Shown here: positions 1 through 5,563 of the stretch, one piece after another
Layout of the letters: each line of letters opens with the position of its first letter
Numbering within the stretch: the first letter of the stretch is position 1
Origin: Candidatus Omnitrophota bacterium
Lineage (GTDB): Bacteria > Omnitrophota > Koll11 > Aquiviventales > Aquiviventaceae
Assembly: GCA_016196415.1 (NCBI GenBank)
Contig: JACPXS010000103.1
Location: forward strand, 1 to 7,949
DNA length: 7,949 nucleotides
Reading direction: 5' to 3'
The notes under the pieces: generated by a model
Seen by the model: only the letters and a program-made list of their open reading frames with translations
Databases searched by the model: none
Told to the model about the DNA's origin: nothing
Program-made: the position numbers and the translations under genes

Positions 1-26
1 GCGCAGCGGCGGGATGGCGAGGAAGT

Positions 27-124
27 GTCGCCGCCTGCGGAGGCGGCGACCGTGGCGCGCGGCGCTCGAGGAAACTTCTCGCTCGCCGCGGACTTCCGCG
101 GGCACCGTGCCCGCTCGAAGTTTC
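27..124. other. Structured non-coding region with nested inverted repeats
   Basis: No convincing gene is seen in the first 224 bases. Positions 27-36 and 41-50 form a perfect 10-bp inverted repeat with a 4-nt loop. Further on, GAAACTTC (71-78) pairs with GAAGTTTC (117-124) and encloses two smaller hairpins: CCGCGG at 86-91 with 96-101, and GCGGGCAC at 98-105 with GTGCCCGC at 107-114. These two share bases, so they are alternatives. The layout could be the terminator of a gene to the left or a degenerate repeat element; I cannot tell which. Confidence 0.35.
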
Positions 125-184
125 AACGTGCCGCTCACCGCACGACTCGCCACCCGCTGCCCGAAGCGTTTCGACGGAGCACTA

Positions 185-196
185 AGTTGCAACTTG
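185..196. repeat. Perfect 12-bp palindrome at the edge of the repeat zone
   Basis: AAGTTGCAACTT is self-complementary with no loop. It is followed by loosely 7-bp-periodic sequence (CAGGCTA then CAGGCTC, and GCAGGTT, GTGGCTT, GCGGTTG around 248-268), suggesting that the repeat zone reaching to about 500 begins here. No function can be assigned. Confidence 0.35.
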
Positions 197-224
197 CAGG
201 CTACAGGCTCTCGGGGTTGGTGGC

Positions 225-1805
225 ATGAAACGTGAGGCTCGCAGGTTGTGGCTTGCGGTTGGTGGCCGGCCACGCTGGGCTTGTCGTCTCTTCTCACCTC
301 ACACCTCTCACCTCACACCTAGCAGGCTGCGGAAAAACCCCGGTTTGGTTCAAGGTTCGAGGTTGGAGGTTCGAGGGAAAGACGATGTCTCGACGGTGGC
401 GAATCGGGCCTCCTCCAACCTTGAACCTCGAACCTCGAACGAGGGAGTTGTTCAGCACCCTGCTAGCCATCGACTACGGACTACGGACTACGGACTAGGC
501 TTGCTACTCGTCCTCGCGGCGGGCTGCGCCCATGTGAGCCGGGTAGGGCAATTGTCACCGTGCATGGTCACGGCCAAGCCCCAGCTCCAATTGCACTCCG
601 TCGCCTGGCATCTGCTCGACTCGACCGTTTTCTCTCGGGTGGCCCGCGCCTTGAACCCGCTGCGCATCGGACGGCAGCTGGCGGGCCGGCCACTGGCCGC
701 GTGTGATTTGACCAGCACGGGCGTTCCCGATACGAGCTTTTTCACGAATCGCGACATCGCCGCCATGAGTGATGAGGAGATCCATCGGGGCCCGACGAAA
801 GCCGGCCAGGAGGCCAAGGCGCCTTTCACGATCACCAAGATGAAAGGGGAAGGCAAGACCGCCGGATTCTTCGTCACGGACGCGAAAGGCGACCGATACC
901 TGTTCAAGCTGGATGCTCCGGATTATCCTGAGCTCGTGACCAGTGCGGAGGTGGTGACGAGCAAGTTGCTCTATGCCCTCGGGTACTTTGTGCCGAGCTA
1001 TGAAATCGTCGCCTTTGCGCCCAGCCAGCTTGCCATCGACCCGAAGTTGTCGCTCCGCGAGCACGAGCTCCAGGACGAGCTCGGCCAGCTCCTCGCCGCG
1101 CACCAACGCCAAGGCCTGATCCGGGTCTCGGCCAGCCGCATGATCGACGGCGACATCATCGGCCACATCGCCTTCAAGCGGTACAGCCGCTGCGCCGAGT
1201 TGCGAGGGCTGCGGCTCGCCTACGCCTGGCTCAACGACACCGATGCCAAGGACCACAACTCGTTGATGGTCTGGCAGCGGGGATGGGGAAGGGGCTACTT
1301 GATCGATTTCGGCACCTCGCTCGGCGGCGAGCCGGTCCACGGCACCAAGGCGCCTTGCCAGGGATGGCAGTACGATGTGGACCTCGGCGATCTGGCGAAG
1401 AAGTTGTTCACGTTCGGGCTCTACTCGAGCGGCTGCGACGTCCGTGAGCAACCGGCCAGCCCCGCGGTTGGGCGGTTTTCGCCGAGATTCGACCCGCGGC
1501 GCTGGAAGCCGTACGTGCCGAATCTGGCGTTTGACGAGATGACGCCGGCGGAAGGCCGATGGATGACCGAGCGGATCATGCGCTTCTCGGCTGAGCAGCT
1601 CGCTGCCGCTGTCTCGGCCGGGCGGTACAGTCACTCTGATGACGAGCTGCGGCTGCTGGAGTTATTGGAGGTCAGACGGCAGGCGATCGCCGAGGCCTAC
1701 GCGCCGGATCTCGCCTCGCGCTCGAGCGTTGACGAGCGTCTGGCGTCGATCCGCACAGCGCGCAAAGCCGCGCAGCGCCGGCCACCTGACTGGCTCGTGC
1801 CGTAA
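225..1805 (+). CDS. Putative lipoprotein with kinase-like domain; N-terminus built from repeats
   Basis: The ORF encodes 526 residues from ATG 225, but that start is doubtful. A lipobox, LVLAAGC, places the lipidated Cys at residue 101, far too late for a signal peptide begun at 225. GTG 396 would put this Cys at residue 44 and is the best alternative; TTG 501 leaves almost no signal peptide. Residues ~30-90 are encoded by repeats. The conserved part resembles an atypical protein-kinase or HipA-like fold: LFKLD with Lys228 (ATP-binding lysine), Glu242 in SAEVVTSKLL, KDHN with Asp343 and Asn345 (catalytic loop), and IDFGTSLGG with Asp361 (DFG). A Glu/Arg-rich helical tail follows. The inferred product is membrane-anchored and kinase-like; its substrate is unknown and activity is unproven. 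No ribosome-binding site is clear at any start. It is not in an operon: the next gene lies 151 bases on, beyond more repeats. Confidence 0.7.
   Translation: MKREARRLWLAVGGRPRWACRLFSPHTSHLTPSRLRKNPGLVQGSRLEVRGKDDVSTVANRASSNLEPRTSNEGVVQHPASHRLRTTDYGLGLLLVLAAGCAHVSRVGQLSPCMVTAKPQLQLHSVAWHLLDSTVFSRVARALNPLRIGRQLAGRPLAACDLTSTGVPDTSFFTNRDIAAMSDEEIHRGPTKAGQEAKAPFTITKMKGEGKTAGFFVTDAKGDRYLFKLDAPDYPELVTSAEVVTSKLLYALGYFVPSYEIVAFAPSQLAIDPKLSLREHELQDELGQLLAAHQRQGLIRVSASRMIDGDIIGHIAFKRYSRCAELRGLRLAYAWLNDTDAKDHNSLMVWQRGWGRGYLIDFGTSLGGEPVHGTKAPCQGWQYDVDLGDLAKKLFTFGLYSSGCDVREQPASPAVGRFSPRFDPRRWKPYVPNLAFDEMTPAEGRWMTERIMRFSAEQLAAAVSAGRYSHSDDELRLLELLEVRRQAIAEAYAPDLASRSSVDERLASIRTARKAAQRRPPDWLVP
292..320. repeat. 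Heptanucleotide tandem array A (4 units)
   Basis: Four 7-bp units alternate as TCTCACC, TCACACC, TCTCACC, TCACACC. Bases 298-313 are an exact inverted copy of 1807-1822 on the other side of the lipoprotein gene. The array lies inside the open frame at 225-1805. Confidence 0.8.
319..466. mobile_element. 148-bp element with terminal inverted repeats, MITE- or REPIN-like
   Basis: The ends are inverted repeats matching at 16 of 19 positions, as CTAGCAGGxTGCxGAAxAA: left copy 319-337, right copy 448-466 (read on the minus strand). Inside are two inverted 7-mer arrays: GGTTCAA, GGTTCGA, GGTTGGA, GGTTCGA (347-374) and CCAACCT, TGAACCT, CGAACCT, CGAACGA (415-442), separated by about 40 bases. The whole can fold into one long hairpin. 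It encodes no transposase, so if mobile it would have to be moved in trans. I see no unambiguous target-site duplication. It sits inside the open frame of the lipoprotein ORF. Confidence 0.6.
472..499. repeat. Heptanucleotide tandem array B (4 units)
   Basis: GACTACG occurs three times in tandem, followed by GACTAGG. The array ends one base before codon 501, where the hydrophobic LLLVLAAGC part of the lipoprotein signal begins, and it is read as LRTTDYGLG. A 7-bp unit changes frame each repeat, so gain or loss of a unit would shift the reading frame from any upstream start. Confidence 0.8.
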
Positions 1806-1806
1806 C

Positions 1807-1936
1807 AGGTGAGAGGTGTGAGAAAAGAATTAGGTGTGAGGTGTGAGGAAAAGAAGAAAACGGGGGACGGGGGACGCGCTTGTTCTTCACTCCTCTCACC
1901 TCACTCCTCACACCTTGCCTCTCCCACCTCACACCT
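1807..1936. repeat. Inverted heptanucleotide arrays filling the intergenic region
   Basis: The left half is purine-rich: AGGTGAG, AGGTGTG (1807-1820) and AGGTGTG twice (1832-1845). The middle holds GGGGGAC twice (1862-1875). The right half is pyrimidine-rich: TCACTCC, TCTCACC, TCACTCC, TCACACC (1887-1914) and TCACACC (1929-1935). The halves are complementary and could fold into a long hairpin, for example 1832-1841 with 1927-1936. Bases 1807-1822 are an exact inverted copy of 298-313. The arrays begin two bases after the lipoprotein stop codon and end just before the ribosome-binding site of the carbonic anhydrase gene. Confidence 0.75.
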
Positions 1937-1942
1937 CGATCC

Positions 1943-1948
1943 GAGGAG
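1943..1948 (+). promoter_or_regulatory. Ribosome-binding site GAGGAG fixing the carbonic anhydrase start
   Basis: GAGGAG lies 8 bases before ATG 1957. The same frame is open back to 1843, but that extension is translated repeat sequence, so this site decides the start. Confidence 0.7.
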
Positions 1949-1956
1949 TTCCGATC

Positions 1957-2505
1957 ATGACGACATCCCATCGTACCGCTGACTCGCGCTCGCCGATCAT
2001 CTTGCCGTTTCAACGCTACCGCCCGGCGATCCATCCGGAGGCGTTTGTGGCGCCCGGCGCCTCGATCATCGGCCGGGTCCGGCTGGCCAAGGACAGCAGC
2101 ATCTGGTTCGGCTCTGTGCTGCGGGGAGACGTCAACCGCATCGAGATCGGCGAGGGGACGAACATCCAGGACGGCTCGATCCTTCACGTCGATGACGAAT
2201 CGCCCTGCCTGATCAGCCACCATGTCCACGTCGGCCACCACGCCAACCTGCACGGCTGTGTCGTGGAGACCGGCGCCATGATCGGCATCGGCGCGATCGT
2301 GCTCAGCGGCGCGCATATCGGCGCCGGAGCGATCGTGGGAGCGGGCAGCGTGGTGCTGGAAAAGACCGAGATCCCGCCGCGAACGCTCGCCGTGGGCGCG
2401 CCGGCACGCGTGGTGCGGAAGATCACCGAGAAGGATCTCGCGTATATCCGCCGGTGGGTCGGGAAGTATGTCGCGCTTGCGAAGCGTTACCGCCGTATCA
2501 GGTGA
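1957..2505 (+). CDS. Gamma-class carbonic anhydrase family protein
   Basis: A 182-residue left-handed beta-helix (hexapeptide repeat) protein of the gamma-CA/YrdA/PaaY group, predicted to be a cytoplasmic trimer. Three His residues match the metal ligands: His77 in ILHVD, His94 in VGHH and His99 in NLHGC. LRGD (Arg56, Asp58) matches the conserved Arg/Asp pair at the subunit interface. Isoleucine/glycine-rich repeats run over residues ~34-132, followed by the usual GAPARVVRKI turn and a C-terminal helix. It lacks the long acidic-loop insertion of the archaeal Cam enzyme, so it belongs to the shorter CamH/YrdA-like type, many members of which have low or untested hydratase activity. Bicarbonate formation is therefore likely but not certain. 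It appears monocistronic, with repeats upstream and a convergent gene downstream. Confidence 0.9.
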   Translation: MTTSHRTADSRSPIILPFQRYRPAIHPEAFVAPGASIIGRVRLAKDSSIWFGSVLRGDVNRIEIGEGTNIQDGSILHVDDESPCLISHHVHVGHHANLHGCVVETGAMIGIGAIVLSGAHIGAGAIVGAGSVVLEKTEIPPRTLAVGAPARVVRKITEKDLAYIRRWVGKYVALAKRYRRIR

Positions 2506-2510
2506 GGATG

Positions 2511-2560
2511 GATCAGACCCCCGCAGGAAGCCGGCAAGTTTTCGGCAGGGGTCTGACCCC
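2511..2560. repeat. Palindromic REP-like element or bidirectional terminator
   Basis: GATCAGACCCCC (2511-2522) is inversely repeated by GGGGTCTGACCCC (2548-2560); the spacer has a smaller GCCG/CGGC stem. It fills the 54 bases between the converging carbonic anhydrase and YjbQ genes, and its last base overlaps the yjbQ stop codon. The position suits a terminator for both, though there is no T-run. GGGGTC[AT]GACCCC palindromes are, from general knowledge, common dispersed repeats in environmental bacteria. Confidence 0.55.
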
Positions 2561-2979
2561 TAGTCGCCAAGGATCTGCACGAGGTAGGAGCGCGTACGGG
2601 GATGGGTATCGAAATCGAGCAGGACGATCTGTTGCCAGGTCCCGAGCTGCAAACGGCCCTCCACGATCGGCACGCTCAGCGAAGGGCCGATGAATGAGGC
2701 CCGCAAGTGCGAGAACCCGTTGTCATCCCCACCGGTGTCGTGATGGGCGTAGCGGAGATTCTCGGGGAAGAGCCGCCGCAGCGCTTCTTGTAAATCCTTC
2801 ACGAGGCCCGGCTCGTACTCGACCGTTGTGACGCCCGCCGTCGAGCCCGTCACAAACACCGTCGCCAGCCCCTGATCAACCTTCGCACGATCGACCGCCG
2901 TCCGCACCACCTCCGTGATGTCGATGCAGTCGTCTCGCCCTTTTGTCTCCAGTTCCTCCGTAACGGTGATCGTCTTCAT
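2560..2979 (-). CDS. yjbQ: YjbQ/UPF0047 family protein
   Basis: 139 residues from ATG 2979. It matches the YjbQ family along its length (usually ~130-140 residues): the block HHDTGGDDNGFSH at 79-91 (His79, His80, Asp85, Asp86, Asn87, His91), then IGPSLSVPIVEGRLQLGTWQQ and LLDFDTHPRTR. The clustered His and Asp suggest a metal-binding pocket. E. coli YjbQ has weak thiamine-phosphate synthase activity, but the true role of the family is unsettled. The start at 2979 is preferred over TTG 2982 because AGAAGG lies 9 bases upstream and the ATG shares one base with the preceding stop (TGATG), suggesting translational coupling to the upstream membrane-protein gene. Confidence 0.9.
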   Translation of the reverse strand: MKTITVTEELETKGRDDCIDITEVVRTAVDRAKVDQGLATVFVTGSTAGVTTVEYEPGLVKDLQEALRRLFPENLRYAHHDTGGDDNGFSHLRASFIGPSLSVPIVEGRLQLGTWQQIVLLDFDTHPRTRSYLVQILGD

Positions 2980-3353
2980 CAAATAGCGCCTTCTTTAAGA
3001 CGATCTGGTTGTCGGAAGTACGCTCGTGCAGAGGGAGAAAGAAACAACAGAAGAGGGCTGCCCCATGCAACAAAGAGGACCACTGCTTCAGGTGCGACTG
3101 CCGCAATGCCGAACATGTTGACTCGCTGGCTTAGGAGTAAGACCTCTTGCAGAGAATGGGAGACGAACACCCATCCGAAGACAGTGAGAAATCCAAGACG
3201 CGATGCAATTACATAAGAGTTCGCAAGGCCAAGTTCATGAATTCTTGGAAGAACGGCAAGGAAAGCGAAGGCTGCCTTAAAGAGAGGCGCAACGCCAAGC
3301 AGGAACACCCAACTTCCACAAATCGTTAGCGCTCGCGGTGTCTTATTCGGCAT
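2979..3353 (-). CDS. Small hydrophobic membrane protein, unknown function
   Basis: 124 residues with about three predicted membrane segments (roughly 9-34, 43-66 and 80-106) and a charged C-terminal tail ending RQPDRLKEGAI. I do not recognise the family. It is probably real: AAGGTGAGG lies just before ATG 3353, and its stop codon overlaps the yjbQ start. Its base composition looks less GC-rich than the flanking genes, which may mean it was acquired separately, although the hydrophobic composition alone could explain part of this. The coupling to yjbQ suggests co-expression but does not reveal a function. Confidence 0.7.
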   Translation of the reverse strand: MPNKTPRALTICGSWVFLLGVAPLFKAAFAFLAVLPRIHELGLANSYVIASRLGFLTVFGWVFVSHSLQEVLLLSQRVNMFGIAAVAPEAVVLFVAWGSPLLLFLSPSARAYFRQPDRLKEGAI

Positions 3354-3397
3354 CTATAACCTCACCTTCAAGAACTCCTCTAAGGAAAACGATAGGC

Positions 3398-3430
3398 GCG
3401 GGAAGAGAAAACCACGTTTTCTCTTTCCGC
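3398..3430. repeat. Triloop palindrome 1 (15-bp stem, loop CAC)
   Basis: GCGGGAAGAGAAAAC (3398-3412) pairs with GTTTTCTCTTTCCGC (3416-3430), with one G-T pair on one strand, around a 3-nt loop CAC. It lies 45 bases upstream of the membrane-protein start codon on the minus strand and downstream of the tRNA. It may be a terminator without a T-run or a dispersed repeat. Its centre AC-CAC-GT matches the centres of the palindromes at 3518 and 3670. Confidence 0.6.
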
Positions 3431-3517
3431 CTTAACTGTCGGCGTCTTCCGTAGACTTCCACTGAGGAAAGGGGAGACCAGGGAGTCCGCCCCTCGAACT
3501 CTGATGGCGGACGACCG

Positions 3518-3550
3518 ATAGGAGGGGGAAACCGCGTTTCCCCCTCCTAT
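3518..3550 (-). terminator. Triloop palindrome 2, possible terminator of tRNA-Leu
   Basis: ATAGGAGGGGGAAAC (3518-3532) and GTTTCCCCCTCCTAT (3536-3550) are perfect complements around loop CGC. It lies 35 bases past the 3' end of the minus-strand tRNA gene, as a terminator would, but has no T-run. A further weak stem, GTCCGCC (3485-3491) with GGCGGAC (3506-3512), lies beyond it. The stretch 3354-3585 otherwise holds no gene that I can support. Confidence 0.5.
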
Positions 3551-3585
3551 AGAGCGAGCCAGAGCATGTATCATGAAGCGAGCGA

Positions 3586-3667
3586 TGCGGAGGGGGGGAG
3601 TTGAACCCCCACCCCTTGCGGGACAGGCTTCTGAGACCTGCGTGTCTGCCAGTTCCACCACCTCCGC
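3586..3667 (-). tRNA. tRNA-Leu (anticodon CAG)
   Basis: On the minus strand the acceptor stem is GCGGAGG (from 3667) with CCTCCGC (3593-3587), discriminator A at 3586. The anticodon stem CAGGT/GCCTG encloses loop CTCAGAA, giving anticodon CAG, which reads CUG codons. The long variable arm CCC-GCAA-GGG marks a class II tRNA, and the T arm is GGGGG-TTCAACT-CCCCC. The 3' CCA is not encoded. The gene is 82 nt, single-copy in this window, with no intron. Confidence 0.96.
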
Positions 3668-3669
3668 AG

Positions 3670-3694
3670 AGAAATTTCACCTCGTGAAATTTCT
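3670..3694. repeat. Triloop palindrome 3 (11-bp stem, loop CTC) beside the tRNA 5' end
   Basis: AGAAATTTCAC (3670-3680) and GTGAAATTTCT (3684-3694) are perfect complements around loop CTC. It ends two bases before the mature tRNA-Leu 5' end, so it would lie in the tRNA precursor leader if transcription starts beyond it. The centre is AC-CTC-GT, the same form as the palindromes at 3398 and 3518. Confidence 0.6.
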
Positions 3695-3752
3695 GAATTG
3701 GTATACTATCGATCCGCGCCTCGACGGGCTTGCGTGAGGCATTTACTATAAC
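3695..3752. promoter_or_regulatory. AT-rich divergent promoter region (tentative)
   Basis: This stretch separates the minus-strand tRNA from the plus-strand ATP-grasp gene. TAGTAT on the minus strand (3708-3703) could be the -10 box of the tRNA. TATACT (3702-3707) or TATAAC (3747-3752) could serve the plus-strand cluster. No good -35 box is visible at the right spacing for any of them, so this rests on position and base composition. Confidence 0.3.
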
Positions 3753-3782
3753 GAACCTGACGAAATTTGCGAAGCAAAAGTT

Positions 3783-4766
3783 ATGCGCATTGGATTGACT
3801 TACGACCTGCAAACCGATCCGACCGACCCCCGTCAGGCGGAGTTCGACCCGCCACAGACGTTGGCGGTCATCAGCGCCGCCCTCCAGGCGCTCGGACATG
3901 AACCGGTGCTCATCGGCGATGCACAGCAGCTCCTTCAATGGCTGCGCACCGGTTGCCCCGTGGATCTGGTCTTCAACATCGCAGAAGGCGCCGGCGGACG
4001 CTGCCGGGAAGCCTGGGTGCCGGTCCTCCTCGAGGCTCGCCGGATCCCCTATGTCGGCTCAGGTCCGGCTGCTCTGGTCCTGGGCCTGGATAAGCTCGCG
4101 TGCAAGCGGTTGGCGTTGGCGTCGGGCCTTCGGACTCCTCCTTGGGTGGCGGCCGCTACTCCCGACGAGCTGCCAGCCGCGCTGCCGTTTCCGTTTCCGG
4201 CCATCGTCAAGCCCCGCTACGAGGGCTCGGGCATCGGGATCGATCCCGGGGCGGTGGTGGAGAGCCTCGACGATCTTCGGCGCCGCGCCCATTGGCTCTG
4301 GGCGCGCTGGCCGGAGCCGCTCCTGATCGAACAGTTCATCCCCGACGGTGAGCTGACGGTGTGTCTCATCGGCAACGACCCTCCCGAGGCGTTTGCGCCC
4401 ATTCAGCGTCCGATCGACCGCGGCAGCCGGCTGTCCTGTCACGTCTCGACAACAGCCCGCTGGGACACCCCTCTCGAGCTGACCGACGCGATGGATCAGC
4501 AGGCGCACCATCTGGCTTCGGTGATGTTCGAGGCGATCGGCTGCCGGGACTTCGCCCGGACGGACTTCCGGGTGGATCGAGCCGGTGATCTCTGGTTTCT
4601 CGAAATCAACCCGTTGCCGTCCCTCGATCCTGAAGGCAGCTTCGCGCTCCTGGCGGAGTGTTCGGGCGTGGGGTACCCTCAGATCATCGGCCGCATCGTT
4701 GACGCCGCCGTGACACGACTCGGCAGAGGCGTCGTCCCCGCCCCTTTCATGACCAATCGTTCATGA
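3783..4766 (+). CDS. D-alanine-D-alanine ligase-like ATP-grasp protein
   Basis: 327 residues with ATP-grasp features of the Ddl family: GSGPAALVLGLDK (Lys104), IVKPRYEGSGIGI (Lys143 and glycine-rich loop), EQFIPDGELTV, and the metal-binding end FARTDFRVD with Asp261 and FLEINPLPSL with Glu274 and Asn276. ATP-dependent ligation of two amino-acid or similar substrates is expected. The N-terminal domain (FNIAEGAGGRCREAWVP) is of the divergent Ddl-like type and lacks the GGxSxE motif by which classical Ddl holds the first D-Ala. It may therefore not be the cell-wall ligase; the substrate is unknown. ATG 3783 is chosen because the conserved MRIGLTYDLQ follows it. The upstream hairpin TTTGC-GAA-GCAAA (3766-3778) lies next to it and no clear ribosome-binding site is seen. 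It is the first gene of a chain with 4-nt overlaps. Confidence 0.85.
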   Translation: MRIGLTYDLQTDPTDPRQAEFDPPQTLAVISAALQALGHEPVLIGDAQQLLQWLRTGCPVDLVFNIAEGAGGRCREAWVPVLLEARRIPYVGSGPAALVLGLDKLACKRLALASGLRTPPWVAAATPDELPAALPFPFPAIVKPRYEGSGIGIDPGAVVESLDDLRRRAHWLWARWPEPLLIEQFIPDGELTVCLIGNDPPEAFAPIQRPIDRGSRLSCHVSTTARWDTPLELTDAMDQQAHHLASVMFEAIGCRDFARTDFRVDRAGDLWFLEINPLPSLDPEGSFALLAECSGVGYPQIIGRIVDAAVTRLGRGVVPAPFMTNRS

Positions 4767-5563
4767 AACTGCCTGACCGCTCCGCCTCCAGCGTCTACCA
4801 CTATCCCCGGTATTACGCCATCGGTTACCAGTGGAACACCACGGGCGAATGCGACTTCCTCGAAGCGTGCCTCGCCAAGTACCGTCAGAAGAAGGCCCAT
4901 CGCGTGTTGGACATCGGCTGCGGGGCGGGGCGCCACATGCTCGAGCTCGCCAAGCGGGGCTATCACGTGAGCGGCTTTGACCTTCGCCCTGAGATGGTGG
5001 AGTTCGTGAAGGAGCAGGCGCGCAAGGCCAAGATCGACGCGGAGGTCACCGTCGGGAACCTGCGCGAGGTCCCGGTCAGCGGCACGTTCGACCTCGCCAT
5101 CTGCCTGATGGATACCTTTCGATTTCTGCTCACCAACAGGGACATCATCGAGCATCTCCGGCTGGTCGGGGAACGGCTCAGCCCCGATGGCCTCTATATC
5201 GCGGATTTCTGGATCCCGACCCAGTGGGACAAAATCGCTAACGAGATCTACCAGTGGGAACAGACGCAGGAGGACACCACCGTCCGGGTCTTCTACGTCC
5301 AGCATCCCGACTCGATCGACCCGGTCAGCCAGACCTTCGAGGACGAGCTCGTGTTCGCCGTGCAGGAGGGCGACCAGACCCAGGAGATCCAGGGCGGCCG
5401 CACGCGCACCCGACTCATCATGCCGCAGGAGTTTCAGGCGCTGGTTGAGGCGTCCGGCGTCTTCGAGATCGTCGGCACGTTCGCCGATTTTGATCTGGAC
5501 AAGCCGCTGGGCCCCTCCTGCCTGTCATGGCGGATGGTCAGCATCCTGAAGAGGCGGCCGTGA
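4763..5563 (+). CDS. Class I SAM-dependent methyltransferase, substrate unknown
   Basis: 266 residues with a Rossmann-type methyltransferase domain: motif I VLDIGCGAGRH at 48-58, Asp73 after strand 2 (GFDLRPEM), motif IV-like DLAICLMDTFRFL, then LSPDGLYIADFW. A C-terminal beta-rich extension (from ~170, many Gln, Glu and Asp) probably forms the substrate lid. It is likely a soluble small-molecule or peptide methyltransferase; motifs do not identify the acceptor. It begins at an ATGA overlap with the Ddl-like gene and has no good ribosome-binding site of its own, so translational coupling is likely. A product of the ligase may be its substrate, but this is only inferred from the pairing. Confidence 0.85.
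   Translation: MKLPDRSASSVYHYPRYYAIGYQWNTTGECDFLEACLAKYRQKKAHRVLDIGCGAGRHMLELAKRGYHVSGFDLRPEMVEFVKEQARKAKIDAEVTVGNLREVPVSGTFDLAICLMDTFRFLLTNRDIIEHLRLVGERLSPDGLYIADFWIPTQWDKIANEIYQWEQTQEDTTVRVFYVQHPDSIDPVSQTFEDELVFAVQEGDQTQEIQGGRTRTRLIMPQEFQALVEASGVFEIVGTFADFDLDKPLGPSCLSWRMVSILKRRP

Noticed and set aside
14..235. Small Arg-rich ORF at the left edge
   Set aside because: It is translated hairpin sequence with no ribosome-binding site or recognisable domain.
292..499. CRISPR array
   Set aside because: Units are 7 bp and directly adjacent, with no spacers of 25-40 bp and no cas genes.
555..1634. Long minus-strand ORF of 359 codons
   Set aside because: It is the shadow of the lipoprotein gene in GC-rich DNA; its translation is rich in Arg, Val, Ala and Asp and shows no family motif, while the plus frame has kinase-like motifs.
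1843..1956. N-terminal extension of the carbonic anhydrase
   Set aside because: The extra 38 codons are heptamer repeats, and a good GAGGAG site sits before ATG 1957.
3380..3661. Minus-strand ORF beginning MVELADTQVSEAC
   Set aside because: Its first third is the translated tRNA-Leu gene, a common false call, and the rest runs through palindromes.
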